DNA of 64,000 bases from Xiphydria camelus (GCA_963678675.1 OY783199.1:1929501-1993500), one strand, 5' to 3'; shown: positions 13,378 through 27,295, counted from the first letter of the stretch. The notes: generated by a model not told the origin, from the letters alone. Translations and numbers: made by a program.

Positions 13378-14476
13378 TTCTCCGGTTTTAATTCTCCCAC
13401 CTTCTCTCTTTAAACGACGACGATACGTTCGAACCCAACGCTCCTGCGTTTACTCGTATACCCCTCGCGTCGTCGCGCCGAGAAAAGTACATTCGACGTT
13501 CGCTCCTCATTTTCATTTCGCTCGTCGATCCCGCGTTTCCGACCTCGGCGGGGGGATAGCGCTATAAGTAATACGATACGGAACTCGCAGAGAGTCCGTA
13601 TATACTCGTATAATACCTAGTCGGCCGCTCGCACGTATAGACGCGTCGCCTCGCGCGCGCGGGCGTCTCGCTCGTAAACTTTATATCCGAGCTCGTAAAC
13701 GACGCGGCATCGACCCAGCGCGTGTGGGAGTGAAATTTATCTTCCGCAACACGTGTCTTCCGAGTCTCGGCCTCAATTTAGTGTACAGTATTCGCGGCTG
13801 CGGGAGATTCGAATTGTCGATGACAACGGACGGCTTGGCGCGTGCGAACGTGTCGAAGAGGCGAATGGCTTATCGAGCGAGATGGTTGTCGCGGAGCTTT
13901 CGTTTTTCGAGGGGAGTCGAGGACAGGAGAAGAGGGGAAGCTATCCGCGTAACGCAGCGTCATCGTGTTGTCGGAAAAGCGAGAGAGTCCGATAGCGGGG
14001 TACCCACGGTCGCGGGGAAGTCGTGACAAATCATTACGAAGGGATGCGTAGCTTTCCTTTCTCTTTAAACGTGCATTTGAGTATTTCGATTAAAGTCGCT
14101 TTCTCGCCGGTCGACACGTTCGGCCCAGATTACCTCGACAAAAGTTTTGCTTTTTTTTATCATCATTTTCCTCGTTCGCGTCTCTCGGCGAAACGGGCTG
14201 CCTGAGCTTGACGCCGGTAATTAACGATCGTTTCTAAACAATTAGTTTTCCTCGGATTTAATGTACAGTGTACATGACTACGTCATAGGGGTAGGTTTGT
14301 AGCGTATCGCTCTTGTGCGTATACACCGTGGTATTCTCGTAAAAAAATCAGAATCTCTGAACTCCGTCTCACGGCGTGCGATTGATTCCGGAGATTACAG
14401 TTTTTGGCAAAACGTCAATAAAGGAAGCTCCTCGCGCGTAAATATCATGTACTTCGAAACACGAACGGAATTACTA

Positions 14477-14667
14477 CACTGAGAAAAAAGAGATTAAAAA
14501 TTATTCTGTTAGAAGGATAATCTGAGTACGAAAGGTAAAGTGGATCGAAAATTATTCTAAGGAAGGTTAAATTTTATACCCTGGAAGGATAATTTTTTAT
14601 CTGTTTTACCTTTCGTACTCAGATTACCCTTCTAACAGAATAAATTTTAATCTTTTTTTTCTCAGTG
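14477..14667. mobile_element. family A MITE, copy A1
   Basis: Ends CACTGAG and CTCAGTG, matching TA on both flanks. The interior carries the family blocks TTCTGTTAGAAGGATAAT and GTACGAAAGGTAAA and their complements, so the element is palindromic over most of its length. Confidence 0.85.
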
Positions 14668-15190
14668 TAGCGACGTTGTTTCCAACGATGAGAAGGTAGA
14701 AAAAATTCCGAAACTTCCCGTCGTATTTGTTCCTTTCGCATACAGGGAAAATGGGATCCGAATCGAAAATGGATTCTGTGCGTTCCTCGTTGCTTTTGGC
14801 GAAGAAGAAAACGAGAAAATACACGGGGAGGGGAGCAAGAGACGCCGGAATCGAGACTGCCTTCGCTCTCGTAAATCTGGCGTTATCTGATCTACCCTGC
14901 TCCTAATTCGCGTTTAATGTTGCGTTGAAGCTTGCGATCGTGGTCACACGCTAATTATCCCAAAATCTGCCGTTTTTATACGCGAAAGATTTCGACAGAG
15001 GCGAAGACACGCGCAACTTTGACGCGGCATACCGAAAATCTTAACGCTAATCGCATCATTGCTCACGAATCAACCAAGTTTTAGGTAGCCACTCGAGGCT
15101 TCGCCTCGGTAACGAAGTTAATCGAAACCCGGGCGCGTTTATTCAAGTAGGACGAAAAAAGAGTGAGAAAGGGGCGTAGGCCGAAGTAAA

Positions 15191-15263
15191 TGGTGGTGGT
15201 GGTGGTGGTGGTGGTGGTTGTGGTGGTGGTGGTGGTTGTGGTGGTGGTGGTTGTGGTGGTGGT
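15191..15263. repeat. (TGG)n trinucleotide repeat
   Basis: About 24 units of TGG interrupted three times by TGT. Purine/pyrimidine strand bias is strong, with a further G-rich stretch to 15320. Confidence 0.9.
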
Positions 15264-15774
15264 GAGAGGAAAAAGCGAAAGAAAGAGGGCGAGTGGGTGA
15301 GAGAGCAGCTCCAGGGGGGGTGTACTCGACTGTACGCTCCCTGCGCAGTTCGCGTTCCTCGCGACTATTAATATCTTCCGTTGAACCTAATCTTGAACGA
15401 TGTAATTACCTTATCTAGGCGATTATAGTCTGCTCTGAATAGCGGTAATTAATAATTTGCGGCTTTAAAGCGAGGATGCGTAATTTATCGTCAACCCAGT
15501 GGCGAACGGTTCTTCCCTGTGTTCTATATGTAGGTAGATCCATTGCTCGTACCAATGAGATTGTATCCGAAAATTCGTTTACGATTACGTTACGATCTAA
15601 ATGTGCGGTCAATCCGAGTATCCGATCGTCGGCCGATTGAATTTTGTCGAGGGAAACTACCGCGCGTGACGACGGGGTTGTTCTTCGACGCGGTCGGTGT
15701 GGCACGTCAACCGTATCGTCGCGTATACCGTCCGTTACATCCCCTGGCGCAATGTAGGTACGTACACTGAGAAA

Positions 15775-15987
15775 AAAATTTACATGATCGAAATAAACGT
15801 GCCTTTGGATAGTCCCAAGAGCGTATTTATTCGATTTAAATGAATATCGGTTGGACGCAAATATTAGATTATTGAATTAATTAGATGTTATTTGAATCAA
15901 ATCGATATTCATTCAAATCGAATAAATACGCTCTTGGGACTATCCAACGGCACGTTTATTTCGATCAAGTACATTTTTGTCTCAGTG
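15775..15987. mobile_element. family B MITE, copy B1
   Basis: Ends CACTGAG/CTCAGTG with TA on both flanks. The internal family B blocks CTTTGGATAGTCCCAAGAGC and ATTTAAATGAATATCG are mirrored in the right arm. Confidence 0.85.
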
Positions 15988-16428
15988 TATCTTTTCTTGA
16001 TCGCGCGGAAGTTCCGTACTCTACGAGCGTCCCTCGCTCGCGGATGTCAATTTCTCCTCGCGCCCTTATGAGAGCGCGATAGTTCGTGCTCCGTATCTTC
16101 ACCCCTCGCCAAACTTGGCAATATCTTCTCGGAAAATACGCGCGTCTCGTATACATCGCGCGGATCTCGAAGCGACGAGCGATAACGACTCGAAAAGTTC
16201 ATTATCTCGAGGGGTCGACCGAGTCGCGCCTGAAGGAAATTATTAACCGGCGAGTTGCGCGCGAATTTCGGATCTCAATTTTCCGAGGACCGATTAAATT
16301 CGTCCTTCTCGGAGAACGAGCCACGACAGTCTCGGCACTTTCTTCGTTGGATTAAAAATCAACGAATCTCGGCGAGAGGTCGAGAGTAAGGCCAGCCCTC
16401 TCGCCGTTGCCGGTAGTTCCGTCGTATG

Positions 16429-16623
16429 CACTGAGAAAAAAAAGATTCAAAATTATTCTGTTAGAAGGATAATCTGAGTACGAAAGGTAAACTAGAGAAC
16501 AAAAATTATTCCAAAGAAGGTTAAATTTTAAACCCTGGAAGGATAATTTTCAATCTATTTTACCTTTCGCACTCAGATTATCCTTCTAACAGACTAATTT
16601 TTAATCTTTTTTTTTTCTCAGTG
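16429..16623. mobile_element. family A MITE, copy A2, flanked by TG
   Basis: A full-length family A palindrome. Both flanking dinucleotides are TG rather than TA, consistent with a two-base target duplication at TG. Confidence 0.85.
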
Positions 16624-17476
16624 TGCGCGTGTGTACGATAACTCGACGATGGGGTGGCAAGCGATCCGAGCAGGAGGGAGATTAAGCAAGCGCGAAGCGA
16701 AACGATGGCTCGTCGAGATTTTATCGGCAAATTTCTTTTTCGCCGTTATATCGTTTATCCGAGGGAGAGAGCGAATGCGGGGGGGGGGGGGCACTTTTCT
16801 CACGAACCACTACGTTCGAAACTCCCTCTATTTGTATCGTACAGCGTCATTTTGGAAAGAGAGACCAGGTGTGGGGGTGTTGATGAATTTTTCGCAATTT
16901 CTCCGAAATCAAGACCCGTCGACGCTATTGCGGTTTTTAATTGTTTCTCTATCGAATTCTGGCGCAGTCGCGTTGCCGTGTTGTCGGACAAAAATGACAG
17001 CGATATTTATACACGGCGCGCGTATCTTGTGTGGCGCGGATTTCTCGTTAGAATTTGGACAGTCATTAGTGCGACCATCCTCGGAGCTCCGCGAACGCGT
17101 CCTCCTCGTTCTCTCCATTTCCCCCTCCTTCTCCTCCGTTTCATTCGCGCTAACAGCCACAAACGACCGTTCTTCATTCCATTTCCTCGGCATTTTCACC
17201 GTTGCAACTTCCGCACAACGGCTCATTCGGATTGGCCTCCAGGAATTACTTTTATCTCCAGCCCCGTTCCGGAAACCTCAGCGGCCCTTTTCGGTGAGCG
17301 CGATACGCTTTCTCCGGAAATACGTTTGACGTTAAAACGTGGCCGGCTCGAACCCGTGGGGCTCGAGGCGTTGACGCGTGCGCCTAAAATTCAAGGGGAG
17401 CTTGTGTTCGCTGAGTTTGTCGGGGTGAAAATTACAGGTTGAAACTTTGCTGAAATAAATAGATATACCACTCGCG

Positions 17477-17502
17477 TATATATATATATATATATATATA
17501 TA
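17477..17502. repeat. (TA)n microsatellite
   Basis: About 13 TA units. Confidence 0.92.
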
Positions 17503-18475
17503 CCTGTATCTATACGCATGTATTTTTAATATAATACATCTCCGTCGTGTCTCTGTCGAAAACTGTCGGCACAATTTTTTTTTTTTCGAGTTTAACTTGT
17601 AAATACTTTATTCGAAATATCCGCAATTAAATTCAACGCGTACTCGCCGTATAGAAAGTTTCTAACCCGCGGTTATATTCTATTCGACGTGAGAGGTACA
17701 CATTTTCTAGGGCGCGGGTTCTGCTCTTGCCGCAAATTTACTTCCATCGACGAGCGAGAAAGACCAGCGCGTTTTTCCAACCGTGGTGCGGTTGGAAAAA
17801 TCAACTGCCAACTCTCTGATACCGACTCGAGCTACCGGCGCGGCGTCCGGACGTCTCCGCCGTCGTGTTTTCGTGTCAGGGCGACGTTACGCGGACCTTC
17901 AGGGTCGAGAAAACATTTCTCGGAGTCGTACGACAAGGAAAAAAGATTCGATCGGTACCACTCGGCTGGCGCGATAAGAACAATCCCTCGCCGACCCGCT
18001 TCCGGGTATTTCGATGAAAGTACAGCGGTTTATCCCCCAAACTCAACCGAGTCGGTCTATAACCATTGCCGATGCAGCTGATCATTTCGCATCACGCGAC
18101 CTGGAATTAAATTGTTAGGAACGGCTCGTGCACCGAGCGATTTCCAACCTGATTTCTGTCGGGTGAAGTCGGGCAAATAGTTGCACCGTGCACGCCATTT
18201 GGCAAAACTCGACTCCGTGAGATATATATACTATATGTATGTGTATACATATGTGTATAAACGCGTCCTCCTCGCACTTTCGTTAGCATTGCCGCTTGTC
18301 TTTCGACTGGCTGGTACCACATGCTTTCAGGACACACATGCATATACTATACACACATGTGTACATACATACCACGCCCTTTCCTAATTCTTCGCGTTCG
18401 GTAGTACTATTTTATCGATTTTGCCCATTCTTCCAACGACTCTTCGTCTCTCTCCGTCGAGTCGAAAGGGAACAA

Positions 18476-18496
18476 AGAGAGAGAGAGAGAGAGAGA
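18476..18496. repeat. (GA)n microsatellite
   Basis: Ten GA units in a CpG-rich neighbourhood. Confidence 0.9.
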
Positions 18497-19086
18497 CAGA
18501 AAGAGCTTTTCTCGCACTGGAATCGCTCACGCGTTGCACCGCTGACAAAGGACACCCAGCGCTCGCCTCGAGCTGTGCCGCTATTTCCGAGACCCTCCGC
18601 TGTCCTCGTCGCCGTCGCGAGGAAGAGTTAATTTTCGGACGCTGAAGTCGAAGCGCGTTGTGACCTTTCCGCGGGTATAGCCGCGGGGCTCGACGTCGAC
18701 GAGTCGCGGCGGAGGGCGAGGGGAACGCGCTCCGTTTCGGCTGCGCTCGAAAGCGCCCCGGAAAAAGTCCGAGCTTTTTCGCTCGGATGTGCGCGATCTC
18801 CCCCTCCGCGGCGAGGAACGTACGTAGGCGGAGCCGCCGCGGCGCCTGGCGCCGTAATTACGGCCCCCGGCACCACCCGTCCTATCGCCATTCCGCGCCC
18901 CTATCGTTACATCCCGGAGCTTCGAACGCGGGGTTATTGTCTCACTGCTTATCCGATAATACGTCCGGGTAATTCGAAGCCGACGTGGTGTGCGCGCGTG
19001 TGCTACAGGCCCCCGACCAGTTTCGAATCGTTGTCTTGAAAGCGTCTCCGTTAACCTTCGATTATTACCAGTCGCAACTACATAGT

Positions 19087-19659
19087 CCGTCAGATAGTGA
19101 CAGATTCTGGTGCCCCATTTTCGCATACAAGCCTCGAAGAGGGTTGAAAAGTACTTCGATTTTGAGTAGAACGAAGGGAAATTTACGAATGGTCCCTGGG
19201 GATGACATGTGGAAAATTAGATTTTTCTTAACAAAAAAAATAAAAGGTGTCTCTTGCCCATTTTTTCACGCGCAAGCCTTATTCACTGAATGATTAATTA
19301 ATAAAACCTGGCTTCGGCAAAACCAAAGGCTTGATTGTTGCAGATGGCTAAAGGGTTGAAATAAGGGCGTAATCTTGTAAGGAAAAATCGAGATTTTTTG
19401 ACCGACTCTCCCACACAAGCCTTTGATCTCCGAAGCCAGGTTTTATTAATTAATCATTCAGTGAACAAGGCTTGCGTGAAAAAATTGGCAAGAGATACCT
19501 TTTATTTTTTTCTTTTAAGAAAAATCGAATTTTCCATGTGTTATCCGCAGGGACCATTCGTAAATTTCCCTTCATTCTACTCAAAATCGAAGTACTTTTC
19601 AACCCTCTTCGAGGCTTGTGCGCGAAAATGGGGCACCAGAATCTGTCACTATCTGACGG
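19087..19659. mobile_element. long foldback element, 573 bp
   Basis: The arms start CCGTCAGATAGTGACAGATT and stay complementary for about 220 bases each, through the GAGTAGAACGAAGG and CTTCGGCAAAACC/GAAGCCAGG regions. The short non-pairing centre holds GATGGCTAAAGGG-type sequence. No reading frame of a transposase. Confidence 0.75.
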
Positions 19660-20549
19660 TCTAACAGTCGGAACAACGCCTTCGCGATCTCTATTCGGAT
19701 CGAACTGGTCGCGAGAAATGGGTCGTCGGGCGACTCGAAGGCGGAGAAATTTCGTTGGACAACGCCAGCGACGGTTCGTCGTAGCGACGCGACGCGAGGA
19801 CGATGTTATTGCAAAAGTTGAAGCGATCGGGTATCACACGCACGGGTGAGTCAAAGCGGCGGGCGAGGCGAAGGCAAGATGGGGTGGAAAAGGAGTCCAC
19901 GCATGGGCGTGGACGTACGTATGCGAGTGGCGCGCGGGAACTTTAGGCCGGAGGATAAAAGCCAGGTTCTCTCGCTTACCTGTGTACGAGACAGTTCTCC
20001 CGGCACGCTCTCGCCTCTCTTTTTGACCCTCCGTGACCCACGTGCCTCTGATCCGGGTCGTCGTCGCTAGTCTCTCCTCTCGTCTCTTCTCCTCCTCCTC
20101 CTCCTCTCTTTCCCTTGGCATTTTTCGCAGACCGCGTTGCTTCTCCCAACACACACGTTGCTACGCTACTTTCTGGAGCGAGCTGCCTCTCTTTTTCCCC
20201 TTTTTCCGGGAACCCTCGTCGCTATGCGGAGGAACGGCGGTAGAAGTTTGCCGCGACTTTGCGCGTACAAAACCTTCCGGGAATGCCGCGTCTTGCGGAT
20301 TTCAACGCTGCTAAGAGAAGGAGAATGGGATGAGTTTTCGCTCCGGAAAAGAAGAATGGTCGGTTGAACCTGTAATACGCTCAATAATATTGTTCGTATA
20401 CCGCGTTTAAATCGAAAGGCCTTTCACGATCCCACGTGTATTACGTGGGAGAAGTAATCGCGATTCAAACTGGGGATTCGTTCGATCATTTCTAACCGGG
20501 TCGATTGCTACAAAAGTGGATCGTGGAATTTACTCGGGCTGTGCGAGTA

Positions 20550-20724
20550 CACTGAGGAAAAAAAAAGATTAAAAATTATTCTGTTAGAAGGATAAACTGA
20601 GTACGACAGGTAAAGTGGATCGAAAATGATTCTAAGGAAGGTTAAATTTTAAACCCTGGAAGGATAATTTTTGATCTGTTTTACCTTTCGTACTCAGATT
20701 ATTAATCTTTTTTTTTTCTCAGTG
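20550..20724. mobile_element. family A MITE, copy A3, right-arm deletion
   Basis: TA on both flanks, ends CACTGAGG and CTCAGTG. Compared with other copies about 20 bases are missing from the right arm (the CCTTCTAACAGAA block). Confidence 0.85.
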
Positions 20725-20880
20725 TAGATAGCTTTATCGCGTGTACGAGAGATTCGGTGACCCGACTTCGGTCTACCTCTCTGTACGAAATTTCATTCAC
20801 CCCGACGCACTTGTCGGGAGAATCTGAAAATGTCAAGAGTCCCTGGCTGATTGTGAGTCCACGCGGCCTCGCGGATGGTA

Positions 20881-21107
20881 CAGTGAGAAAAAAATGTACT
20901 TGATCGAAATAAACATGCCTCTGGATAGTCCCAAGAGCGTATTTATTCGAATTAAATAAATATCGATTTGTGACTCAAATAACGTCTAGTTAATTCAATG
21001 ATCCAATATTTGCGTCCAACCGATATTCATTTAAATCGAATAAACACGCTCTTGGGACTGTCCAAAGGCACGTTTATTTCGATCACAAGTACATTTTCTT
21101 CTCAGTG
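20881..21107. mobile_element. family B MITE, copy B2
   Basis: The left end is CAGTGAG (one change from consensus), the right end CTCAGTG, TA on both flanks. It starts 156 bp after copy A3. Family B interior is intact. Confidence 0.85.
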
Positions 21108-23292
21108 TATCGTCACCACGAGTGAATGGGTTGGGCGACGTAGAAAGTAACGATCGAGAAAACGTATAACGAGCGTCGAAGCGAGAGATAAAGAGTGAGA
21201 TACGATCGTGACGAATGGAAACATAAACGAACGCGTCTTCTTTCCTCGCCGTATCTCCGACCGCGACCCAGAGGTACCTAACGGCCGAACGAGTACACGT
21301 CTCCGCGCGTAATGAAGCGCAATCGTTCAGCGACTAGGAAATTGCTCGCGCGTGACTCCTCGCTCTCTCCTTCATGTCAACCTCGCGCGCGAGCGTTGCA
21401 CAGCCCACCCGGCGGATCCCCTCTGTGTATTTCCCCTGCAGTGCGGCTTTGGTTTCACCGGGCCGCACACCTGCCCCCTCCTTCATATCGTTCGATTTCC
21501 ATTCGTTCGTAGATACCTTTCGGATGCTCCCGATAGTCTCGTTCCATGACACGCGACGGAGAATTTACGGTCTCGTTAGTTCGAGTGTCGAGGAGCGGCG
21601 GCGCGCCACCTACCGCGCGTGTGTTATCGCACGCGCATTCCGATACACCCCGCCACCCGGAACATCCCCGTTGAACGATATTCGGGGAAATGTACCGGGG
21701 AGAGCCTTTATATCGAAATGTAGTCGTACGCGTACTAACGACCCGCACCTTCGTTTTCGTAGCGCGAATCGAGGCCAAGCTTACGCGCACGCGTGCGTGT
21801 AAAATCGATGCGTATACAGATGGGTAGCTTTCTCAATGACGTAGCGTGGTATGCGCGAGTGGCACGATAAATCGCTCCCTCCTCGCGCGGTCGAGAAACC
21901 CTAAATCGCTTGTACGCCGAATAATAGTGTTGGATAAGTAGATACGGTCAGCGTGTGTATGCGTCGTCGACTCGAACACGAGGGGGGAGCGGCGAGGGGC
22001 TATCATTTCCTCATTATCCGGTCGAACTCGCTTCCGCCCCAAACGCATTTTTATGGCGCACCTATACGATTCTACGATTCGTCGACCGAGGGAGTAACGG
22101 AGCGAGTAACTGATACATTTAGGCGCGTGACGCGGCGGACCTAAACGATCGACTTGTCGTACTGAAATTTGGCTTTGTAAAATCGCTTAGGAACAATCGA
22201 GTAATGCATTGAAAAGTTCAAAAAAAACAACGCTTTCATATGCTGTAAGTGCAATTCAGAAAAATTATTTAGTTTCATTGTGTAATAGACCCGTGAATAT
22301 GGCAAAAATCGCCCGTTTTCGTATATTTAAGTACCTCAAGTATTTCAAAGTCCTGACGTGTGTGATACGCAAATTTGAGAGTCAGACTCGTTTTTAGCGC
22401 ACATAAATCTAGAAGAATCACCTCGCCTGGTTCGTGTAACAAAATCACTGTTGACCAGTGTATTCGATGCGTCGGTTGAATAAAGAGTATAATTCAGATA
22501 TCTCGGACGCACCGCGTGTGGTGCGCGTAAATTATAGACTTCCAAAGTACATCCGCGCGTACCCACGTCTACCGCAATTGACGCGCTCGTTATTTAGGAT
22601 TATTACGTTAAACTCACCCGTGTCGTATAGTCACGCGCTATAACCTCGATATGGGTGCAGCTATTACGCGCTCCGCTCGCGCGTTGTGAATTGAACTCGA
22701 CCCGGAGATTACCAACAGCTGCAAAATGCGGACACCCCCGTCCGCGCCTGGCAATTATAATTGCGGAGCGCCTCGCGATTCTCGACTCTACATACGTACA
22801 CGGTCGCTACATCGCAGCTCGGTGCACCCGCGCATCAGCGCGTACGCGGTAGGAATTGTAATGCAAATTATTATCCGAACCTCAGTGTTCGCGACGGAAA
22901 ATCGATAACCGCGCACCACGTCCGTCACGCGTTGGCGTCCCCCTTTTTTTTTCAAGCGCGGCGCGTGGCTTTCCCACGGAGTTCGGACAAAATAATAATA
23001 TATCCGAGAGAGGCTTGGCGATACGTTGGATAAACATTCCTGGAAGGGTTACGAATTTCGGGAGGCGACGCATCCGATTTGTGGTGCCTGTGACGCGATC
23101 CCGGGGAAACTACAATCGGCGGCGGGTTTTATCGCTCGATAAGAAGTGGGCGGAATTTTCCTTTCAATGCATACATGTACATAATAATATGTACGCGTCG
23201 TCGTCGAGGCGTTCTCTCGTTGCTTCGCCCATCCATCACCTGGATCTCGTTCCGTTTCGAAGGCGGCTCTCTCTCCCTCTCCTCTCTCTTCC

Positions 23293-23468
23293 AGTTATAT
23301 TTCTTCATGTTTGTTATTATGATATTTCGCTTGTTTACATTAATTTTCCGGCCGTATCCATCCTAGTGTATCTTTCTGTGCTGGCACTTAGAGGGCCCGC
23401 CCTAGTGCCATAATAAAGCTTCTTCTTCTTCTTCTTCTTCTTCTTCTTCTTCTTCTTCTTCTTCTTCT
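23293..23468 (+). mobile_element. (CTT)n retroelement-like copy 2, subtype b
   Basis: The body AGTTATATTTCTTCATGTT onward is closely shared with the copy ending at 35908. A hairpin GGCACTTAGAGGG...CCTAGTGCC is followed by AATAAA and about 17 CTT units. A CT-rich stretch lies directly upstream (23268-23291). Confidence 0.7.
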
Positions 23469-23785
23469 CTTCGTCAAAAGGAAAACCGTCTCGATGTACG
23501 GGGACTTTCTCTTCTCGCGAATACAATTTTCTCTTTTCTCGATATATACGTATACCCTTCCCATATTTGCCGAGAAAAATGAAAGCACGACCGCATATCG
23601 TGAGATTTGGCCGAACTCCACGAGAAAACTTCGATTCCCCGATTATCGCGTTACAATTGTATTAATCCGGGTCTCGCGGAAGCGATTAAACGATCGACTC
23701 CAGCGTTCCCGTCGATTTTCAGTCGAACGAACGATCACTGTAGCTCGTCCCACTTCCGGTCCCCCGTAATGCGCGCGCATACGTA

Positions 23786-23977
23786 CACTGAGAAAAAAAA
23801 GATTAAAAATTATTCTGTTAGAAGGATAATCTGAGTACGAAAGGTAAAGTGGATCGAAAATTATCCTAAGGAAGGTTAAATTTTATACCCTGGAAGGATA
23901 ATTTTTGATCTGTTTTACCTTTCGTACTTAGATTATCCTTCTAACAGAATAAATTTTAATCTTTTTTTTTCTCAGTG
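23786..23977. mobile_element. family A MITE, copy A4
   Basis: Full-length family A palindrome, CACTGAG/CTCAGTG ends, TA on both flanks. Confidence 0.87.
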
Positions 23978-25256
23978 TATGTGGAATATTTTTCCCGCTA
24001 GCCCGGAGAACACGCGGCGCCGTCTCTCGCTCCGGAATTCGATGTAGGTACGTACGAAACGACACTTCAGCGTTTGGACTTCGGTGTTGGTGGTTCGGGC
24101 CTCGAAGCCCGAAGCTGAAAGCTTCGCGCGCCCTACCACGTGACCAGAGGGCTCCTCTCGCACGGTACAGCTTCCTTTTCGCCGCGAGTATAGCTCGCAC
24201 GGCGTCTCTCGTCTCTCGCGCGTCGAGATTTATACGAAAACTTTCGATCCATCGCAATCCCGAGGCGACGGCGTCGCGTCGGAGGCGCGAGGTGGTCTCG
24301 GGGGTGTCGTTGTCGGCGTCGCGTCGCGTCGGCACGACGCATTTTCGCGCTCAGAAAGGGAAAACCGCCGAGACGCCGCGACGCCTCGCGAGATTATTTA
24401 TCATCTCGTGACTCCATACCCCTAAAATTCGATAGTGGCAAAAATACGAGAGCGTGTGCCGTCTCGTGTGGGCTCTTCCCCTTCCCCCCGTCCATCGAGG
24501 CGATCCGAAAGAGGGCGCGAAAAAAGGGCGTTCGCGAAGCCATCCGCGTTCCGTATGCGCGGTGCGAAAACTGTTTACCGGATGAAAGTGGAAACGAGAC
24601 GTATACCGGGATACGCGAAATCGACGGGAATACCGAGAAGAGAAAGGGGAAGAGATACGGGGTTAGAGTAGAGGGGAGGAAGGAGGAACAGCGGCTGAAT
24701 GGAATAATAAAAATGGGCGGGATACTTGGAAGCTGAAAATTTGATGCAGTCTTGCCGCCGCGCGGATACCGATGGGAATACGCGAAATCAGTGAAGGCGT
24801 ATATACCGAGGGGGTGAAAAAGGGGAACTATTTCGTCACGATCGGGGAAGAGAGCGCAGATACCTACATGATTATTGCATTTAAAGCTGTGGCAAAATTA
24901 CGATCGGAGCGTCGAGAGCACCCGGCCAACAAGTTGCCGCTGGTGAATCGATATAGTTGTGTGAGGTTCCGCCTGCCACCCTCCCTCTCTCATGCCATTT
25001 CTCTCTTTCTCTCGCTATCTCTCTTTCTCCCTCTCTCTGGAAGGAGTAGGAAAAAGGAAATAGAATTTCACCGCGGCAAACGCAGTACCCCGTATTTCTA
25101 AAGACACAGTTTACGCAACTCTGGCATTATCTCGATTATACCCTTTGAGCTCCCTATACAGTAAATTTCGAGACATTCTTCGCAGAGGGATCCAATTCCA
25201 TTTTACGGGTGAAAGTGCACAAATTTGTACGCGCGTTCAAATTTCATCTTACCGAG

Positions 25257-25259
<3 letters not shown>

Positions 25260-25291
<32 letters not shown>
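25260..25291. repeat. (CT)n microsatellite
   Basis: About 15 CT units, followed by ordinary sequence with no retroelement body, so a possible empty target of the (CT)n-bounded elements. Confidence 0.92.
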
Positions 25292-25293
<2 letters not shown>

Positions 25294-25743
25294 TAAGCTG
25301 TCGACGTGAAATTTAATAATCCGTGGGAAAATAGACGCGGGCACGTGCAAACTTTGATAAGGAAATGCGCGCGTGCTAAGGAAATACGTCTCGCAAAGTT
25401 TATGATGCTGCCGTATATAAAGTGCACCGCTCGCACGCGAAGAACCCGTTTAACTCTGTTCACCGTCAACGAGAAAGACATCCGCCCTCTTCGCTCCCAC
25501 CCGTTCTCTTGGTTCCCCGTGGAGCTATCCCGCGTAATACCGGTTACCTCGTTGCGAGACGCGGGGGAGCGAGTATTTCCTCCTGGAAGCGCGGCGTATA
25601 TCCGGATGCCGTGTGGCGCACCGGAAAGAACAATTGTCGCGTTCGCCGCGCCATCGAAATTCTTACCAGAGTTGCGGCAGCTCGGTTAAACGAGTGACAA
25701 TGATACGGGGAGTCTGAGCAAAAAACGGCGATGATGGTGCGTT

Positions 25744-25939
25744 CACTGAGAAAAAAAAAAAGATTAAAAATTATCCTGTTAGAAGGATAATCTGAGTACG
25801 AAAGGTAAAATAAATCAAAAATTAGCCTTCCGGGGTTTAAAATTTAACCTTCTCTGGAATAATTTGTCATCTAGTTTACCTTTCGTACTCAGATTATCCT
25901 TCTAACAGAATAATTTCTAATCTTTTTTCTTTCTCAGTG
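25744..25939. mobile_element. family A MITE, copy A5
   Basis: Full-length family A palindrome. It is the only copy without matching flanks: TT on the left, TA on the right. A later base change or a rearranged insertion would explain this. Confidence 0.85.
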
Positions 25940-27295
25940 TAGCCATATAAGAAGGACGAAGAATACCTACACGTATGTACATACTCGTATGTACCGTCCG
26001 AACGACTGTCGCCCGTCTTCTTTTGCGTCGTAGACGCCGCGAGGTGTACGAGGATTTCATGTCCCAAAAGTGGTTTCCCCCTTTTTCCCTCTCTTTCTCT
26101 CTCACCCTCTCTCCTTCCCCCAAGTCGAATGTTCCGAGAAATCACGTCGAGATCGATACGTCGCTTCCGTTCACACGCACGAGTGTCCATGTGCGCGTAT
26201 CGCAGCGACATATTTCGGCCTGGCGAAGATCCGGAAACGGGAGAAGCGCGTCTCCGTCTCCCTTCGAATCCCTCCTCCTGCTTTCTTCGCCCCTTCAATC
26301 TCGCTCGTGACTTTCCACAAAGTTGACACCACGGAAGACGGGTCGCGTGAACCCTTACCGCGCGGTCTATTTCGAGCTCCTTCGGCGACCTGGGGCTCGT
26401 CGTCGTGGCCTGCTTCAAGACGGGTGAGGCGTGCGGGGGAGGGAAAACGTACGAGAGCGGTAGAAAGAGGGAGAATCTCCTTGTGTGGCGCGAGCGGCGG
26501 AAAGTAGAAACACCGTAATCCCCTCTCGGATCGCGTCGCGGTGCCGCGTTATTTGTCTTTCCTCCTCGGACTCTCCTAACGACCTACTCGTCGAAATGAG
26601 CCTCGCGGGCCACTCGGTCTCGATCGATATCACAGAGCGCTCTCATTTGTAAGCCGCGTAAACAACAAGCCGAACGAGAGGGACCGCGCGTCGTTCGACC
26701 CGACCGAACGACCTCGCGATTTCACGAAGCGGAAATCGTGGCGGGATTATACGCGCGGAGAGGAGAGCGGAACGCGCGAGAACGAAGAAACGAACGGGCG
26801 ATCGTTATAGAGGCGAAGAAAAGTAGACCGCGCGAGTTTTCCACGGCAGGGTGTGCCGGCGTAATTCGCCGTTCGATAATGCGAGTGCGGGGCACTCGTC
26901 GCTCGAGTGGCTCGTCCTACGGCTCGTGGGGTCGGTGTTTACGGAGAGGTAGGTAGTTCGTTTAACGACACGCCCATTGGCGGTGATAAAATATTCAAGC
27001 ATCTCGCTCTTGCTCTCCCGTGTGTCGACTCGATGCGTGCGATTATCGCTCTCGCGCGAATTATGTAGGTATACGTACATATTAGAGCGGAGAAGCGGGC
27101 ATCGGAGATGTAGCTGAATGACGTTGATGTTTTTGAAATGGGACATCGGCCACACGGCGCCGCTTCGCTCTACGAAATCTCTCAGAGAAACTTTCTCGAA
27201 GCAATCTTCGCTCGGTGCATCTACGGTATGTATCGTACGCGATGAATCTATTCGCGAAACGTACATACATACCTATGTATGTATGTATGTATGTG

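Noticed and set aside
18581..19126. 181-codon minus-strand open frame
   Set aside because: It is arginine-rich from CpG-rich DNA, and its N-terminal end runs into the foldback at 19087; the same start peptide recurs in the opposite arm.
23335..23526. Open frames with lysine or arginine runs
   Set aside because: They come from translating the (CTT)n tail of a retroelement-like copy on the other strand.
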